Shown here one piece after another: positions 25,576-33,410 of a stretch of DNA of 54,931 nucleotides. The position numbers were made by a program, and so were the translations under genes. This stretch comes from Thermoanaerobaculum aquaticum (GTDB lineage Bacteria > Acidobacteriota > Thermoanaerobaculia > Thermoanaerobaculales > Thermoanaerobaculaceae). The stretch covers positions 12,511-67,441 of the forward strand of contig NZ_JMFG01000011.1 of NCBI RefSeq assembly GCF_000687145.1, in the 5' to 3' direction. Within the stretch, counting starts at the first letter, position 1, and every line of letters starts with the position of its first letter. The notes under the pieces were generated by a model. That model saw only the letters and a program-made list of their open reading frames with translations. It searched no databases and had not been told where the DNA came from.

Positions 25576-26297
25576 TGGGTACCCCAAAAGGCCTGGAACG
25601 GCAAGACGGGCTGCAGCAGTTTCCGCCGCTCCAGGGCGCGCTCCACAGGGATCAACCACCGGCGGTTGGCCAACAAAGGCGGGAAAAAACCAAAGCGCTT
25701 TACCCCCACCCCCGCAAAACCCGCCGCCTGCAAAAGCCCCTGCAAACGCGGCGCGTGCATGTGGAGAATCCCGCGCTCGGCCTTCCACGACATGCCCGGA
25801 GTGAGGAAGATCTGCAGGTAGTAAAGCGGATTGAGTGGGTTGGGCTCCACAAAACCGATCTTGCCCCCGGGTTTTAAAAGCAGCTTCATGGAGGCAAAAG
25901 CCCGCGGCAAATCGGCCAAGTGATGCAACACAAAAAACCCCACCACAGCATCGAAGCGGCCGCGAAGCTCAGGAGGGAAGCTGTGGATGTCGCCGCAGTG
26001 CATGGGAAAAGGCGGCTGCGGTCCGGCCAGCTCCTGGAACTTGGCCACAAGAAAAGGGGAAAGCTCCAACCCTTCCACCTGAAAGCCCATTTCCGCCAGG
26101 ATGAAGGCGTGCCGTCCCAGACCCGCACCCACCTCCAGCAGCCGGGCCCCCGAATCCAGGTTCAAGCAGGCCATCAGCACCTCCACGTGATGGCACACGT
26201 AGGGGGTTTTTTGCGGAAGCATGGTTTTTTTGATGCGCCGGCCAAAGTACTCCCGCTGCAAAGCGTTGTGAAGCTCCACTGGATCGTCAGCTGGCAT
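25569..26297 (-). CDS. SAM-dependent methyltransferase in glycan operon
   Basis: A 242-aa class I methyltransferase with motif I LLEVGAGLGRHAF, an acidic residue ending strand 2 (VEGLELS), and motif post-I CGDIHSF followed by FDAVVGFFVLHHLAD. Starts at 26354 and 26297 are both possible; 26297 (MPADDPVELHN) gives the small overlap with the GT2 gene that is usual in this operon. The context implies methylation of a sugar or lipid-linked intermediate. Confidence 0.85.
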   Translation of the reverse strand: MPADDPVELHNALQREYFGRRIKKTMLPQKTPYVCHHVEVLMACLNLDSGARLLEVGAGLGRHAFILAEMGFQVEGLELSPFLVAKFQELAGPQPPFPMHCGDIHSFPPELRGRFDAVVGFFVLHHLADLPRAFASMKLLLKPGGKIGFVEPNPLNPLYYLQIFLTPGMSWKAERGILHMHAPRLQGLLQAAGFAGVGVKRFGFFPPLLANRRWLIPVERALERRKLLQPVLPFQAFWGTQC

Positions 26298-27084
26298 CGC
26301 GGAAAACCTCCCAGGATCGCTTTTCGTGCTCGCTTGACCCACCGATGCACTCACGGATGGGCCACGGGGCCCGGCCCCGGGGCGGCATATGTAGCTTCAA
26401 GCGGAGGGCAAGGCCCAACGCCCGCAAAGCCAACACCAGCCGCCGCCAGGAGCTGTAGCTTGACACCCCTGCAGGCCTGAGCGGGCGGGTTACTGGTAAG
26501 GAAACGAAGGAAGCGCCGGCGCAGGCCAGCATGACCTGAAGGTACGGGCGGGGCACGTCCCAGCGGGCCAGGCACGCCACAGCTTTGCGGTTCATCACGC
26601 AAAACAAGCCAGCATCAGCCGGCAGACCCAGCCAAAGGTGCAGCAGGTGCTTGAAAAAACGGGAGGTCACCATCCGCGGCCACGACTGATACCGCCCCTG
26701 CCGGCCGGCAAAAACCACGGTTGGCTTTTCCGCTCCCGCATCCTGGAGGGCCCTGAGGACAGCCGGGAGCGCTTCCGGGGGGTCCTGGAGGTCGGCATCC
26801 ATAACCGCCACCATCTGCCCCCGGGCACGCTGAAGACCCAGCCAAACCGCCCGGTGTTGCCCTACGTTTTCCGCCAAGGCTAGCACCACCACCCGGGTAT
26901 CCTCCTGGGCTAGTTTTCTCAGGTGCTGGAGGGAACCATCGGGGGACGCATCGTCCACGAAAATCAGCTCCCAGGTGCCGCCCAGGGATTGCAGCACCGT
27001 GGCCACACGACGGTAAAGCTCCAAAACCGTTTCGGCGTTTTTGAAAACCGGGACCACCACGGAGGTATCAACCGAGCTGATCAT
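26287..27084 (-). CDS. Glycosyltransferase family 2 (DPM1/ArnC-like)
   Basis: A 265-aa GT-A enzyme with SVVVPVFKNAETV at the N-terminus, the nucleotide-sugar/metal motif DADLQDPPEALP, and the RPAGVSSYSSWRRL segment that resembles the R-x-G-x-SxYS motif of dolichol/undecaprenyl-phosphate sugar synthases. It probably loads a sugar onto undecaprenyl phosphate for the downstream GT39-like enzyme. The start at 27084 overlaps the end of the epimerase gene; the longer frame to 27174 is less plausible. Confidence 0.87.
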   Translation of the reverse strand: MISSVDTSVVVPVFKNAETVLELYRRVATVLQSLGGTWELIFVDDASPDGSLQHLRKLAQEDTRVVVLALAENVGQHRAVWLGLQRARGQMVAVMDADLQDPPEALPAVLRALQDAGAEKPTVVFAGRQGRYQSWPRMVTSRFFKHLLHLWLGLPADAGLFCVMNRKAVACLARWDVPRPYLQVMLACAGASFVSLPVTRPLRPAGVSSYSSWRRLVLALRALGLALRLKLHMPPRGRAPWPIRECIGGSSEHEKRSWEVFRDAS

Positions 27085-28021
27085 GGTGCTCCTGCATCCA
27101 GGTGAGGGTTTTCCGCAGCCCTTCTTCCAGGGAATGAGCCGGGGCCCACCCCAGAAGGGCTCGTGCTTTGGCAATATTGGCCTGCCAGTGGTGGGTGTCC
27201 GGAGGTTGCGCCGGGTATGCCCCCACCCTCACGGGCAGGCGATGGCCCACCAAACGCTCCACCAAAGCCACAACCTCCTCGTTGGCCCACTGCTGGCCGG
27301 AACCGATGTTGAACACCTCCCCCGAGGCCAGCTCCGCTTCCGCCGCCCGCAGGCAAGCGGCCACCACGTCCTCCACAAACACAAAATCGTGGCGAAACCC
27401 GGGAGCGGTGAGGCGAATTTCCTCTCCCTGAAGGGCTGCGCGCAAGACCGTAGGGATGAAGCGGCTTGGGCTTTCCCAGGGGCCATAGACGGAAAAGAAG
27501 CCCAGGATGGTTACGTTCAGCCCGCCGTGAAGGGCGTACCAGCTCGCCACCATGCTGGCGGTGGCTTTGGCCAAACCCCGGAAGGTCTTGGGCTGGAGCG
27601 GATCGCTTTCCTCCAATGCCCTCTCCCGCGGGCCGTACTCCAGCGAGCTTCCCCCGTGAACCACCCGGGCAACCCCCGCGGCCCGCGCCGCCTCCAGCAG
27701 ATGGGCGGTACCCAACGTGGCCACCGCCAGCGACAAGCTTCGCTCCGCCGGCGAGGAGGGGTGCCCCGGCGCCATGGCCAGGTGGAAGATCCCCTGGGGT
27801 TGGGCCGCCTGCACCACGGCTTGCACCGTTTCGGCCTCCAAAAGGTCAGCTTGGTGGATGGTGAGCCGGTCCTTGAGGTCGTTAATCCGCCAAAAGGAGC
27901 TTGAAGGCTGGCAGAGGAGGTGCACCGAAGCGCCCCGGGAGAGGAGCGCTCGAGTCAGGTTGGCGCCGATAAAACCGGTGCCTCCGGTAAGCAAGACGCG
28001 GGTCCCCTCTTGCAACCTCAT
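27068..28021 (-). CDS. NAD-dependent epimerase/dehydratase (extended SDR) with altered YxxxK
   Basis: A 317-aa extended short-chain dehydrogenase. The nucleotide-binding motif GGTGFIGANL is at about residues 13-22, and the substrate strand GGSSLEYGP is normal. Where the catalytic YxxxK is expected, the sequence reads KTFRGLAKATAS, so the tyrosine is replaced (Arg or Phe, depending on alignment) while the lysine remains. Good C-terminal matches (HDFVFVEDVV, NIGSG) show the fold is intact. Catalysis may use another residue or be lost. It overlaps the aldolase gene as TTATGA. Confidence 0.88.
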   Translation of the reverse strand: MRLQEGTRVLLTGGTGFIGANLTRALLSRGASVHLLCQPSSSFWRINDLKDRLTIHQADLLEAETVQAVVQAAQPQGIFHLAMAPGHPSSPAERSLSLAVATLGTAHLLEAARAAGVARVVHGGSSLEYGPRERALEESDPLQPKTFRGLAKATASMVASWYALHGGLNVTILGFFSVYGPWESPSRFIPTVLRAALQGEEIRLTAPGFRHDFVFVEDVVAACLRAAEAELASGEVFNIGSGQQWANEEVVALVERLVGHRLPVRVGAYPAQPPDTHHWQANIAKARALLGWAPAHSLEEGLRKTLTWMQEHHDQLG

Positions 28022-28836
28022 AACCCTTCCCCGCGGTTTCGGGCAGCAAAGAACGCCTCGGCCCTTTCAATGGCCGCCAGCAGCTCCCGGTGGTCGCTGA
28101 CCACCTGCTCCGGTGAGCGGCGGCGGGCTTGTTCCAAAGCGGCACGGATTTTCCCCACAGCAGCAGCAGGGTCACCTGAGCCCACATCCCGCTTGAAAGA
28201 GCGGCGGAGAAAGCTAAAGCCTGCCGACAGGCGGGCCATTTCGCCAATGAGCAGGCGGCAAGGGATGGGAAACCCTTGGTCTGGTACGGTAAGGCCACCA
28301 AAACCGAAGGGCACCTGGAAGACCTGGCGCAGCAGCTCCACCGTGCCGTCAGCTAAAGCTCGAAAGATGTTGGCACAACCACGGTCAATGGCCAAGTCGT
28401 TGAGCCCCACGTACACCCGGGAAAGGGGATAGCGGGCAAGCTCCTGGGCCATGGCCACCGCGGCCTGGGTTTCCACCAGGATCCCGAGCCCAGCTCGCCC
28501 CGCCAGCCACTCCAAAATCTGCTGCACTTCCGCCGTGGTCCGCACCATGGGGAGGAGGACTTCGTCCGCTCCCCCGCCAATAGCTCGCTCCAGCTCCTCT
28601 CGGGTAGCCGGGTGGAAAGCGTTCACGCGGCAAACGACCCGGGCTTCCGTGGCAGCCCGAACCCGCTGGAGGTCCTCAAAGGTGTCGGCGTTTATTTCCG
28701 TGTCAAATCCCCACTGGCGTTTGGCTTTCCCCGCCACCTCCCAATCCACCACCACTGCGCTCACGCCCCCGGCCACGGCCCTGCGAATAAAGGCGGGATC
28801 GGTGGAAAAGAGGAACAGCTCAAAAGGACCGCTCAT
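28018..28836 (-). CDS. HpcH/HpaI aldolase family protein
   Basis: A 272-aa TIM-barrel class II aldolase-like protein. Recognisable elements are RVNAFHPATREELERAI (phosphate/carboxylate-binding Arg), GGGADEVLLPMV, the metal ligand region LVETQAAVAMAQEL, and the VGLNDLAIDRG loop. Family members cleave or form 2-keto acids (HpcH/HpaI, citrate lyase CitE). Here it lies in a glycan operon between a methyltransferase and an epimerase, so it may make or cleave a branched or keto-sugar precursor. The substrate is unknown. It overlaps the upstream methyltransferase by four bases. Confidence 0.85.
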   Translation of the reverse strand: MSGPFELFLFSTDPAFIRRAVAGGVSAVVVDWEVAGKAKRQWGFDTEINADTFEDLQRVRAATEARVVCRVNAFHPATREELERAIGGGADEVLLPMVRTTAEVQQILEWLAGRAGLGILVETQAAVAMAQELARYPLSRVYVGLNDLAIDRGCANIFRALADGTVELLRQVFQVPFGFGGLTVPDQGFPIPCRLLIGEMARLSAGFSFLRRSFKRDVGSGDPAAAVGKIRAALEQARRRSPEQVVSDHRELLAAIERAEAFFAARNRGEGL

Positions 28837-29618
28837 CCCCGGAAGCCCTCCCTTGGCTTAAAGGCCAAACCCACCAGGGAGGAGCCCAGCGGCCAGGATA
28901 TCCAGCGGCCGACTCCCACCTCCCCGCGCACCAAAACGTACCCCAGGGTGTTGGCGAGCTTCCCGGGCCTTTCCTCCAGCTGCTCGGAAGCAGGCCAAAA
29001 GCGCGCAAGCAGACGGCTTACAAGCACCACCGGCAGGAGGAGAAAGAGATAGTAGCGCAGCTCCTGCGGGATAAAGCCCGCCTGAATAAGCAAACGCCTC
29101 ATTTGCTTGCGAGTGTAGCGGCAAAAGTGACCGGCGCCCTCATCCCGGCGGCTCCAAAGCCAGGGCAAGGACGGAACCGAGAAGATCAAGAACCCGCCGG
29201 GCGTAAGGACCCGCCATACCTCGCCCAGCGCCTGCTCGGCCGGGACGTGCTCGAGAACGTCCATAAGCAGCGCGCCTTGGAGGGATCCGGGGCGAAAGGG
29301 CAAGCTCAGGGCGCTCCCCTGCACCAAATGAAGTCTCGGTTTTCGGTGGGCCGCCAGCCGCAGGCCCTCCAGCATGGGGTCCAAAGCCACGACCGGAAAG
29401 CCCTGGGACGCCAGCAACGCCGCCGAAAAACCCGTGCCGCAACCGATATCCAACACCGGCCCTGAGGAAGCGCCCCGCACCATCTGGAGAAACCGCTGCA
29501 CCCAAAGCCAACGGCCCCGAAACCAAAAGTGATCCTCCTCCATGGCCGCCAAGCGCTGCAGACGCTCGACAGAAAAAGACACGGCCCCTGCCGCTTCTGC
29601 CTTTTCCTTGGCGGGCAC
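28833..29618 (-). CDS. SAM-dependent methyltransferase, first gene of glycan operon
   Basis: A 261-aa class I methyltransferase: motif I VLDIGCGTGFSAALL, acidic strand-2 end VALDP, and LLMDVLEHVPAEQ before a beta-hairpin. After the methyltransferase core there is a hydrophobic stretch (YYLFLLLPVVLVSRLL, about 195-210) that may anchor it to the membrane. The start is GTG at 29618. An extended -10 (TGCTAAGCT) at 29633-29625 puts transcription start on this GTG, so the whole glycan operon may begin with a leaderless message. Confidence 0.85.
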   Translation of the reverse strand: MPAKEKAEAAGAVSFSVERLQRLAAMEEDHFWFRGRWLWVQRFLQMVRGASSGPVLDIGCGTGFSAALLASQGFPVVALDPMLEGLRLAAHRKPRLHLVQGSALSLPFRPGSLQGALLMDVLEHVPAEQALGEVWRVLTPGGFLIFSVPSLPWLWSRRDEGAGHFCRYTRKQMRRLLIQAGFIPQELRYYLFLLLPVVLVSRLLARFWPASEQLEERPGKLANTLGYVLVRGEVGVGRWISWPLGSSLVGLAFKPREGFRG

Positions 29619-29624
29619 CGCCGT

Positions 29625-29633
29625 AGCTTAGCA
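29625..29633 (-). promoter_or_regulatory. Extended -10 promoter of the glycan operon
   Basis: TGC TAAGCT on the minus strand. The predicted start is 29618, the G of the GTG start codon. No -35 is evident. Confidence 0.55.
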
Positions 29634-29715
29634 AACGCAAGAACTTTGCACAGCTCTGGCAAGTCGCGATAAGCGGCCGTCTTTGCCGCTGCAGCGCAAA
29701 GCCCAAAAGGCTTTT

Positions 29716-29724
29716 TGCTAGCAT
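29716..29724 (+). promoter_or_regulatory. Extended -10 promoter of the DUF4097 gene
   Basis: TGC TAGCAT, predicted start near 29731. A strong RBS (AAGGAGG, 29730-29736) sits at the very 5' end before the ATG at 29742. Confidence 0.55.
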
Positions 29725-29741
29725 GGGCTAAGGAGGCGCGT

Positions 29742-30662
29742 ATGCGGAAGAGCTGGATGGGGCTCGTGCTCATGCTTTTTGGCCTTTGCCTGGAGGCTGC
29801 CGAGCGCAAGGAAACCATCGTCAAGCAAGCGGCGGCCAAAGAAGGCATGCACGTGGTGGTGGAAGCGGGCTCCCTGGACCTGGTGGTGCGGGTTTCGGCC
29901 ATTGATGAGGTGCGGGTGGAAGTGGAGCTGGCTTGCGCCGGGTTGAAGGAAAAAGCCGTAGAGGCGTGGATGGCGTCCCACCGCCCGCAATTTGTGGAGG
30001 AACCTGAAGCCTTCAAGGTGCTGGTTCAGCCTACGGAATCCGCTTTTTTCAAGGGCGTGGTGGTCACCCGGGCGCGTTTGAACCTGGTGGTGCCGCCGTA
30101 CGTGCAGCTGGACCTCTCCTCCACCTCCGGAAACCTGCAGCTGGACGGGGAACTGCCCAAGGCTCGGCCCTTGCGCTTGCGTTCCGCCAGCGGCGACATT
30201 GAGTTTGTGGGTTACGCCCCGGAAGTGGAAGCCCGCACCACTTCCGGTGACATGCGCCTGCGCTTTTCCAAGCCCGTGGACTCGGCCTTTGCCCGCACCT
30301 CCTCCGGGGACGTGGAGCTGGTGGGCGGAGCACGGCTGGTGCGGGCGGACAGCTCCTCGGGAGAGGTGCGCATGACCGGGCTCTTGGGGCCGGTAGGGGT
30401 GGCCACCACCTCCGGCGACGTGGCGCTGAGCTTTGACGCCCTCCCCGAAGGCAGCGAAGTCCGGGTCACCACCACCTCGGGCAAGGTGCGCCTTGTCTTG
30501 CCCCCGGGAAGCAAGCCCGCTGGCGAGGTTTCCTCGGTCAGCGGGGAGATCCGCTCCGCCTACCCCGGGGAAACCCCAGGAAAGGGCGGCAAGCTGGTGC
30601 TTTCGGGCAGCGGACCCAAGCTCTTGGTGAGCACCACCAGCGGGCGTATCGAGCTTTACTAA
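29742..30662 (+). CDS. Exported DUF4097 beta-helix-like repeat protein
   Basis: A 306-aa protein with an N-terminal signal peptide (MRKSWMGLVLMLFGLCLEAA). The body consists of repeating strands with the motif (S/T)(T/S)SG(D/N/E/K)(V/L/I) (STSGNLQL, SASGDIEF, TTSGDMRL, TSSGDVEL, SSSGEVRM, TTSGDVAL, TTSGKVRL, SVSGEIRS, TTSGRIEL), the DUF4097/adhesin-like beta repeat. These proteins are exported; their function is generally unknown. It is probably cotranscribed with the ArnT-like gene 15 bases downstream. The ATG at 29742 is preferred over 29715 for its RBS and signal peptide. Confidence 0.9.
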   Translation: MRKSWMGLVLMLFGLCLEAAERKETIVKQAAAKEGMHVVVEAGSLDLVVRVSAIDEVRVEVELACAGLKEKAVEAWMASHRPQFVEEPEAFKVLVQPTESAFFKGVVVTRARLNLVVPPYVQLDLSSTSGNLQLDGELPKARPLRLRSASGDIEFVGYAPEVEARTTSGDMRLRFSKPVDSAFARTSSGDVELVGGARLVRADSSSGEVRMTGLLGPVGVATTSGDVALSFDALPEGSEVRVTTTSGKVRLVLPPGSKPAGEVSSVSGEIRSAYPGETPGKGGKLVLSGSGPKLLVSTTSGRIELY

Positions 30663-30677
30663 GGGAGGGCAGGGGGC

Positions 30678-32120
30678 ATGAACGCCCCCAGGATTGCCAC
30701 CGTTCTGGCATTGGCCATCCTCTTGGCGGTGGCCGCCTGGGCGCCCCTGGTGGACCGGGACGAACCGCGTTACGCCCGGGCCGTGCGGGAGATGCATCAA
30801 TCCGGCGACCTTTTGGTGCCCAAAAACTTTGGCCAGCTGCGCCCGGACAAGCCCATTCTCATTTACTGGTTGCAGTGGGCCGCCACCACGCTGGTGGGGG
30901 AAAGGGAGCTGGGCTTTCGCCTGCCTTCGTTTTTGGCGTTGTTGGCATGGCTTTGGCTGGCCGCTCAACTAGCCCAGGAGCTTTGCGGAGAGAAACGCTG
31001 GGCGCTCTTACCCGGGATAGCCCTGGCTGGGGTTTTGGCCACCCCCGACGCGCTGGTGGGAGCGCTCACCACCGCTTCTCTGTTAGCCTTCGTGCGAGTA
31101 GCCAAATGTCGCAGTCCCAGATGGGCGTTTCTGGCCTGGCTGCTGTTTGGGCTGGGGGTGTTGGCCAAAGGACCGGTGACGCCGCTGTTTGTGCTGCCCG
31201 CCTTAGCCGGCTACTGCGGGAGGGGCAAAGAGCTCTGGCGGGCGGCAGTGCCGTGGTGGGGGCCGTTGCTTTCGGCCGCCGTGGTGGCCGCTTGGTTTCT
31301 GCCGGCCAACCTCGCCACCGACTGGGATTTTGCCCGGTTGGGCCTGGGCAAGCACGTGGTGCAAAGGGCGCTTTCGCCGCTGGAAAGCCACGGCATTCGC
31401 GGACCCCTGGGCGTTCTTCTGGGACCGCCTTTTTACGTTGCCAGCTTGGCGGTTGCCGGCTTTCCGCTGCTGTTGAGCTTGGTTCGTTTTCTTCGCGCGG
31501 ATGAGAAGAAGGACCCCCAGGTGTGGCGAACGGTGGTGTGGGGCGTTCTGGGCCCTATGGCCGTGCTCAGCGTCGTAGCCACCAAGCTTCCCCACTACAT
31601 CCTGCCGGCTTTGCCACTTCTTTTTGTGGCCTCAAGACCCACCCGGGGCCAGCAGGTCGCGGGAGCCATTGCCAGCGCTGTCCTCGCCCTGGGGCTTTTG
31701 CTTTTGACCTTGGGAACGCCTTACCGCCCCGCAGGGCTTTTGGTGCGCCGCCTGCCCCAACTCACCTGCGCCTTCCCCTTGCAGGAGCCCAGCTTGCGCT
31801 TTTACGCCGGGGAGAAGCTGATCGTAACGCCCTCTACCAACGGAGGTTGTGGCTTTTGGCTGCTGCGGGCCGGTGAGGAAGAAAAGCTTGAGGAGTTCCT
31901 CGCCCCAAACGCTCAACCAATCAGCACCTTTTCCGGCTGGAACCTGGCCAAAGGCCGGAAGGAAACCCTCCGCCTTTACCAGCTCAAGATCGGCCGCCGG
32001 GAAAAGGAAAACCCAGGGCCGGGAGGCTCTTCCGCCGAAAGCCCCACCGGCCGGGGCTTCATTTTGGCAGCAAAAAACGGCTTACCCAGCACCCGCAGAA
32101 CCGCCATCTTGGCACGGTAG
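30678..32120 (+). CDS. ArnT-like glycosyltransferase (GT39/GT83), membrane
   Basis: A 480-aa polytopic membrane protein. The first periplasmic loop LVDRDEPRYARAVREMHQSG has the acidic DE pair typical of ArnT, followed by RPDKPILIYWLQ. ArnT-type enzymes move a sugar from undecaprenyl phosphate to lipid A or another surface acceptor. The last 45 codons lie antisense to the radical SAM gene, with a convergent overlap of 145 bp. The residues after about 438 (ENPGPGGSSAESPTG...) look unlike the family and may be a non-conserved tail. RBS GGGAGG precedes the ATG. Confidence 0.85.
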   Translation: MNAPRIATVLALAILLAVAAWAPLVDRDEPRYARAVREMHQSGDLLVPKNFGQLRPDKPILIYWLQWAATTLVGERELGFRLPSFLALLAWLWLAAQLAQELCGEKRWALLPGIALAGVLATPDALVGALTTASLLAFVRVAKCRSPRWAFLAWLLFGLGVLAKGPVTPLFVLPALAGYCGRGKELWRAAVPWWGPLLSAAVVAAWFLPANLATDWDFARLGLGKHVVQRALSPLESHGIRGPLGVLLGPPFYVASLAVAGFPLLLSLVRFLRADEKKDPQVWRTVVWGVLGPMAVLSVVATKLPHYILPALPLLFVASRPTRGQQVAGAIASAVLALGLLLLTLGTPYRPAGLLVRRLPQLTCAFPLQEPSLRFYAGEKLIVTPSTNGGCGFWLLRAGEEEKLEEFLAPNAQPISTFSGWNLAKGRKETLRLYQLKIGRREKENPGPGGSSAESPTGRGFILAAKNGLPSTRRTAILAR

Positions 32121-33280
32121 GCTCGCTCCCGCAGGGAGTTTTTGGCAAGGTAAACGGTGTCTCCAGGCTGCACCACCAGCGAAACCTGGATGTTGGGGAT
32201 TACGTCGGTGGGGATGCCGTATTTAACGCAGCAATCCCACAAATGGGCAAAAACCCGCTTCATGGCTTCCGGCTCGGGGGAAGGGTGGTTTTCCATGAGG
32301 GAGCCCTGCAGCGGGCGGAAGATGCATACCGTAGGGAAAGCCCCCAGCGAGGTGATGTAGTCAATGGCCCGCAGCGTGTCCTCCACGGGCTCCACACCGG
32401 CAATGATTTCTCCGGAAACCGCACCCTTACCCAGCTTTTCCGCGGTGTATTCCATGGCCTCGAAGAAGGCCCGCTGCCCCAGAGCCCCACACTTGCCCGG
32501 GCAGTACCGCTCGAAGTAGAGGGGGTTGTGGAACTCGTAACAAAACGAAAAGTGATCGGCGCCCAGGGCAATGAGCCAGTCGTACTTCCAAAAATCGTGG
32601 CGAAGCACCGGCGCCACCTGCACGCCAATGAAGCCGCCCACCTGCTCACGGATGGCTTTGACGTAAGGTGCCGCCAGGTTAAGCCCGTGGTAAGGGCTGG
32701 CATCGGGGCGGTCCTCCCGCTGGTAGCCGGCGTTGAAGTGGAAAAACGTCACGCCGGACTCCTCCTTGGCGGCCTTTGCCACCTCCACCACCTCATCCAC
32801 CGGCTTGCGCAACACCTCGGCCTTGCCCACGTTGAGCCCGGAGGTGCAAAAGTGGCAGTGGCGGTCGTTACCGGGGTCCCAGAAACGGCAGGTTTCGGAA
32901 ATGTAAACCCCCAGGTAGGTCCCCTGCAGCACCCCGATGCTGGCCATCTCGTGGCCGCGGGAGGTCTTCCGCCGGTACCAGGAGGGCTCCGGCGGTACAA
33001 TCACCTGATAGGCTTCGTCGCTGCGGGTGTCCACCACCACGTAGCGCCCGTTTTCCTTCACCAGCAGAAACGGCGAGGCGGCGCAGAAGTGCTCGAAAAC
33101 CGGGACGTTGCACCAGATGTCCTTGAGCCTACCCGGGATCACCAGCTCCAGCCCCGAGCCCAAACCGGCGCGGGTGCGGCGAAACCCGCGGGCGTCCTCC
33201 TCCAAAGTGCACGAAGAATCAATACGCAGACCCCGACAGAAAAGCTCAATTTCCAGCTCGCACGGGTTTAAGCTTGCCAC
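31976..33280 (-). CDS. Radical SAM protein with unusual CX10CX2C cluster motif
   Basis: A 434-aa protein with a long N-terminal region (about 115 residues), then a radical SAM-like TIM barrel. The cysteines C131, C142 and C145 are in ETCRFWDPGNDRHCHFC, spaced CX10CX2C instead of CX3CX2C. The cluster-adjacent aromatic before the last cysteine (HF) is normal for the family. GGFIGVQVAPVLRHDFWKYD and IIAGVEPVEDTLRAIDYITS later in the barrel also fit. The substrate is unknown. The start is GTG with RBS GGGGAGGGG. The leader can form alternative hairpins over the RBS. The 3' end overlaps the ArnT-like gene by 145 bp. Confidence 0.8.
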   Translation of the reverse strand: MASLNPCELEIELFCRGLRIDSSCTLEEDARGFRRTRAGLGSGLELVIPGRLKDIWCNVPVFEHFCAASPFLLVKENGRYVVVDTRSDEAYQVIVPPEPSWYRRKTSRGHEMASIGVLQGTYLGVYISETCRFWDPGNDRHCHFCTSGLNVGKAEVLRKPVDEVVEVAKAAKEESGVTFFHFNAGYQREDRPDASPYHGLNLAAPYVKAIREQVGGFIGVQVAPVLRHDFWKYDWLIALGADHFSFCYEFHNPLYFERYCPGKCGALGQRAFFEAMEYTAEKLGKGAVSGEIIAGVEPVEDTLRAIDYITSLGAFPTVCIFRPLQGSLMENHPSPEPEAMKRVFAHLWDCCVKYGIPTDVIPNIQVSLVVQPGDTVYLAKNSLRERAYRAKMAVLRVLGKPFFAAKMKPRPVGLSAEEPPGPGFSFSRRPILSW

Positions 33281-33310
33281 CGCCCCTCCCCTTGAGGGGG
33301 TTTTGCCCCC
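33281..33310 (-). promoter_or_regulatory. Possible RNA switch in the radical SAM leader
   Basis: Two mutually exclusive hairpins: GGGGG-CAAAA-CCCCC near the 5' end, and CCCC-TCAA-GGGG, which would hide the first half of the GGGGAGGGG ribosome binding site. Both use the same C-run. No ligand-binding domain is apparent. Confidence 0.3.
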
Positions 33311-33327
33311 GTGTTAGGATAACGCTT
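33292..33327 (+). promoter_or_regulatory. Promoter of tRNA-Ala
   Basis: TTGAGG (33292-33297), a 17-bp spacer and TAGGAT (33315-33320). The start is predicted near 33327, eight bases before the tRNA. It overlaps the divergent radical SAM promoter. Confidence 0.7.
33316..33321 (-). promoter_or_regulatory. -10 element for the radical SAM gene
   Basis: TATCCT on the minus strand. It almost fully overlaps the TAGGAT -10 of tRNA-Ala on the other strand. Predicted start near 33309. Confidence 0.45.
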
Positions 33328-33334
33328 GCCTGGT

Positions 33335-33410
33335 GGGGCCGTAGCTCAGCTGGGAGAGCGCCAGAATCGCACTCTGGAGGTCGGGAGTTCGATCCTCCTC
33401 GGCTCCACCA
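33335..33410 (+). tRNA. tRNA-Ala (anticodon CGC)
   Basis: A 76-nt cloverleaf with encoded CCA. The acceptor stem is GGGGCCG/CGGCTCC (with the G3-U70 wobble pair that is the alanine identity element), the anticodon stem CCAGA/TCTGG with loop ATCGCAC (anticodon CGC), and the T loop TTCGATC. The stop codon of the convergent phosphatase/TPR gene starts at the next base. Confidence 0.97.
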
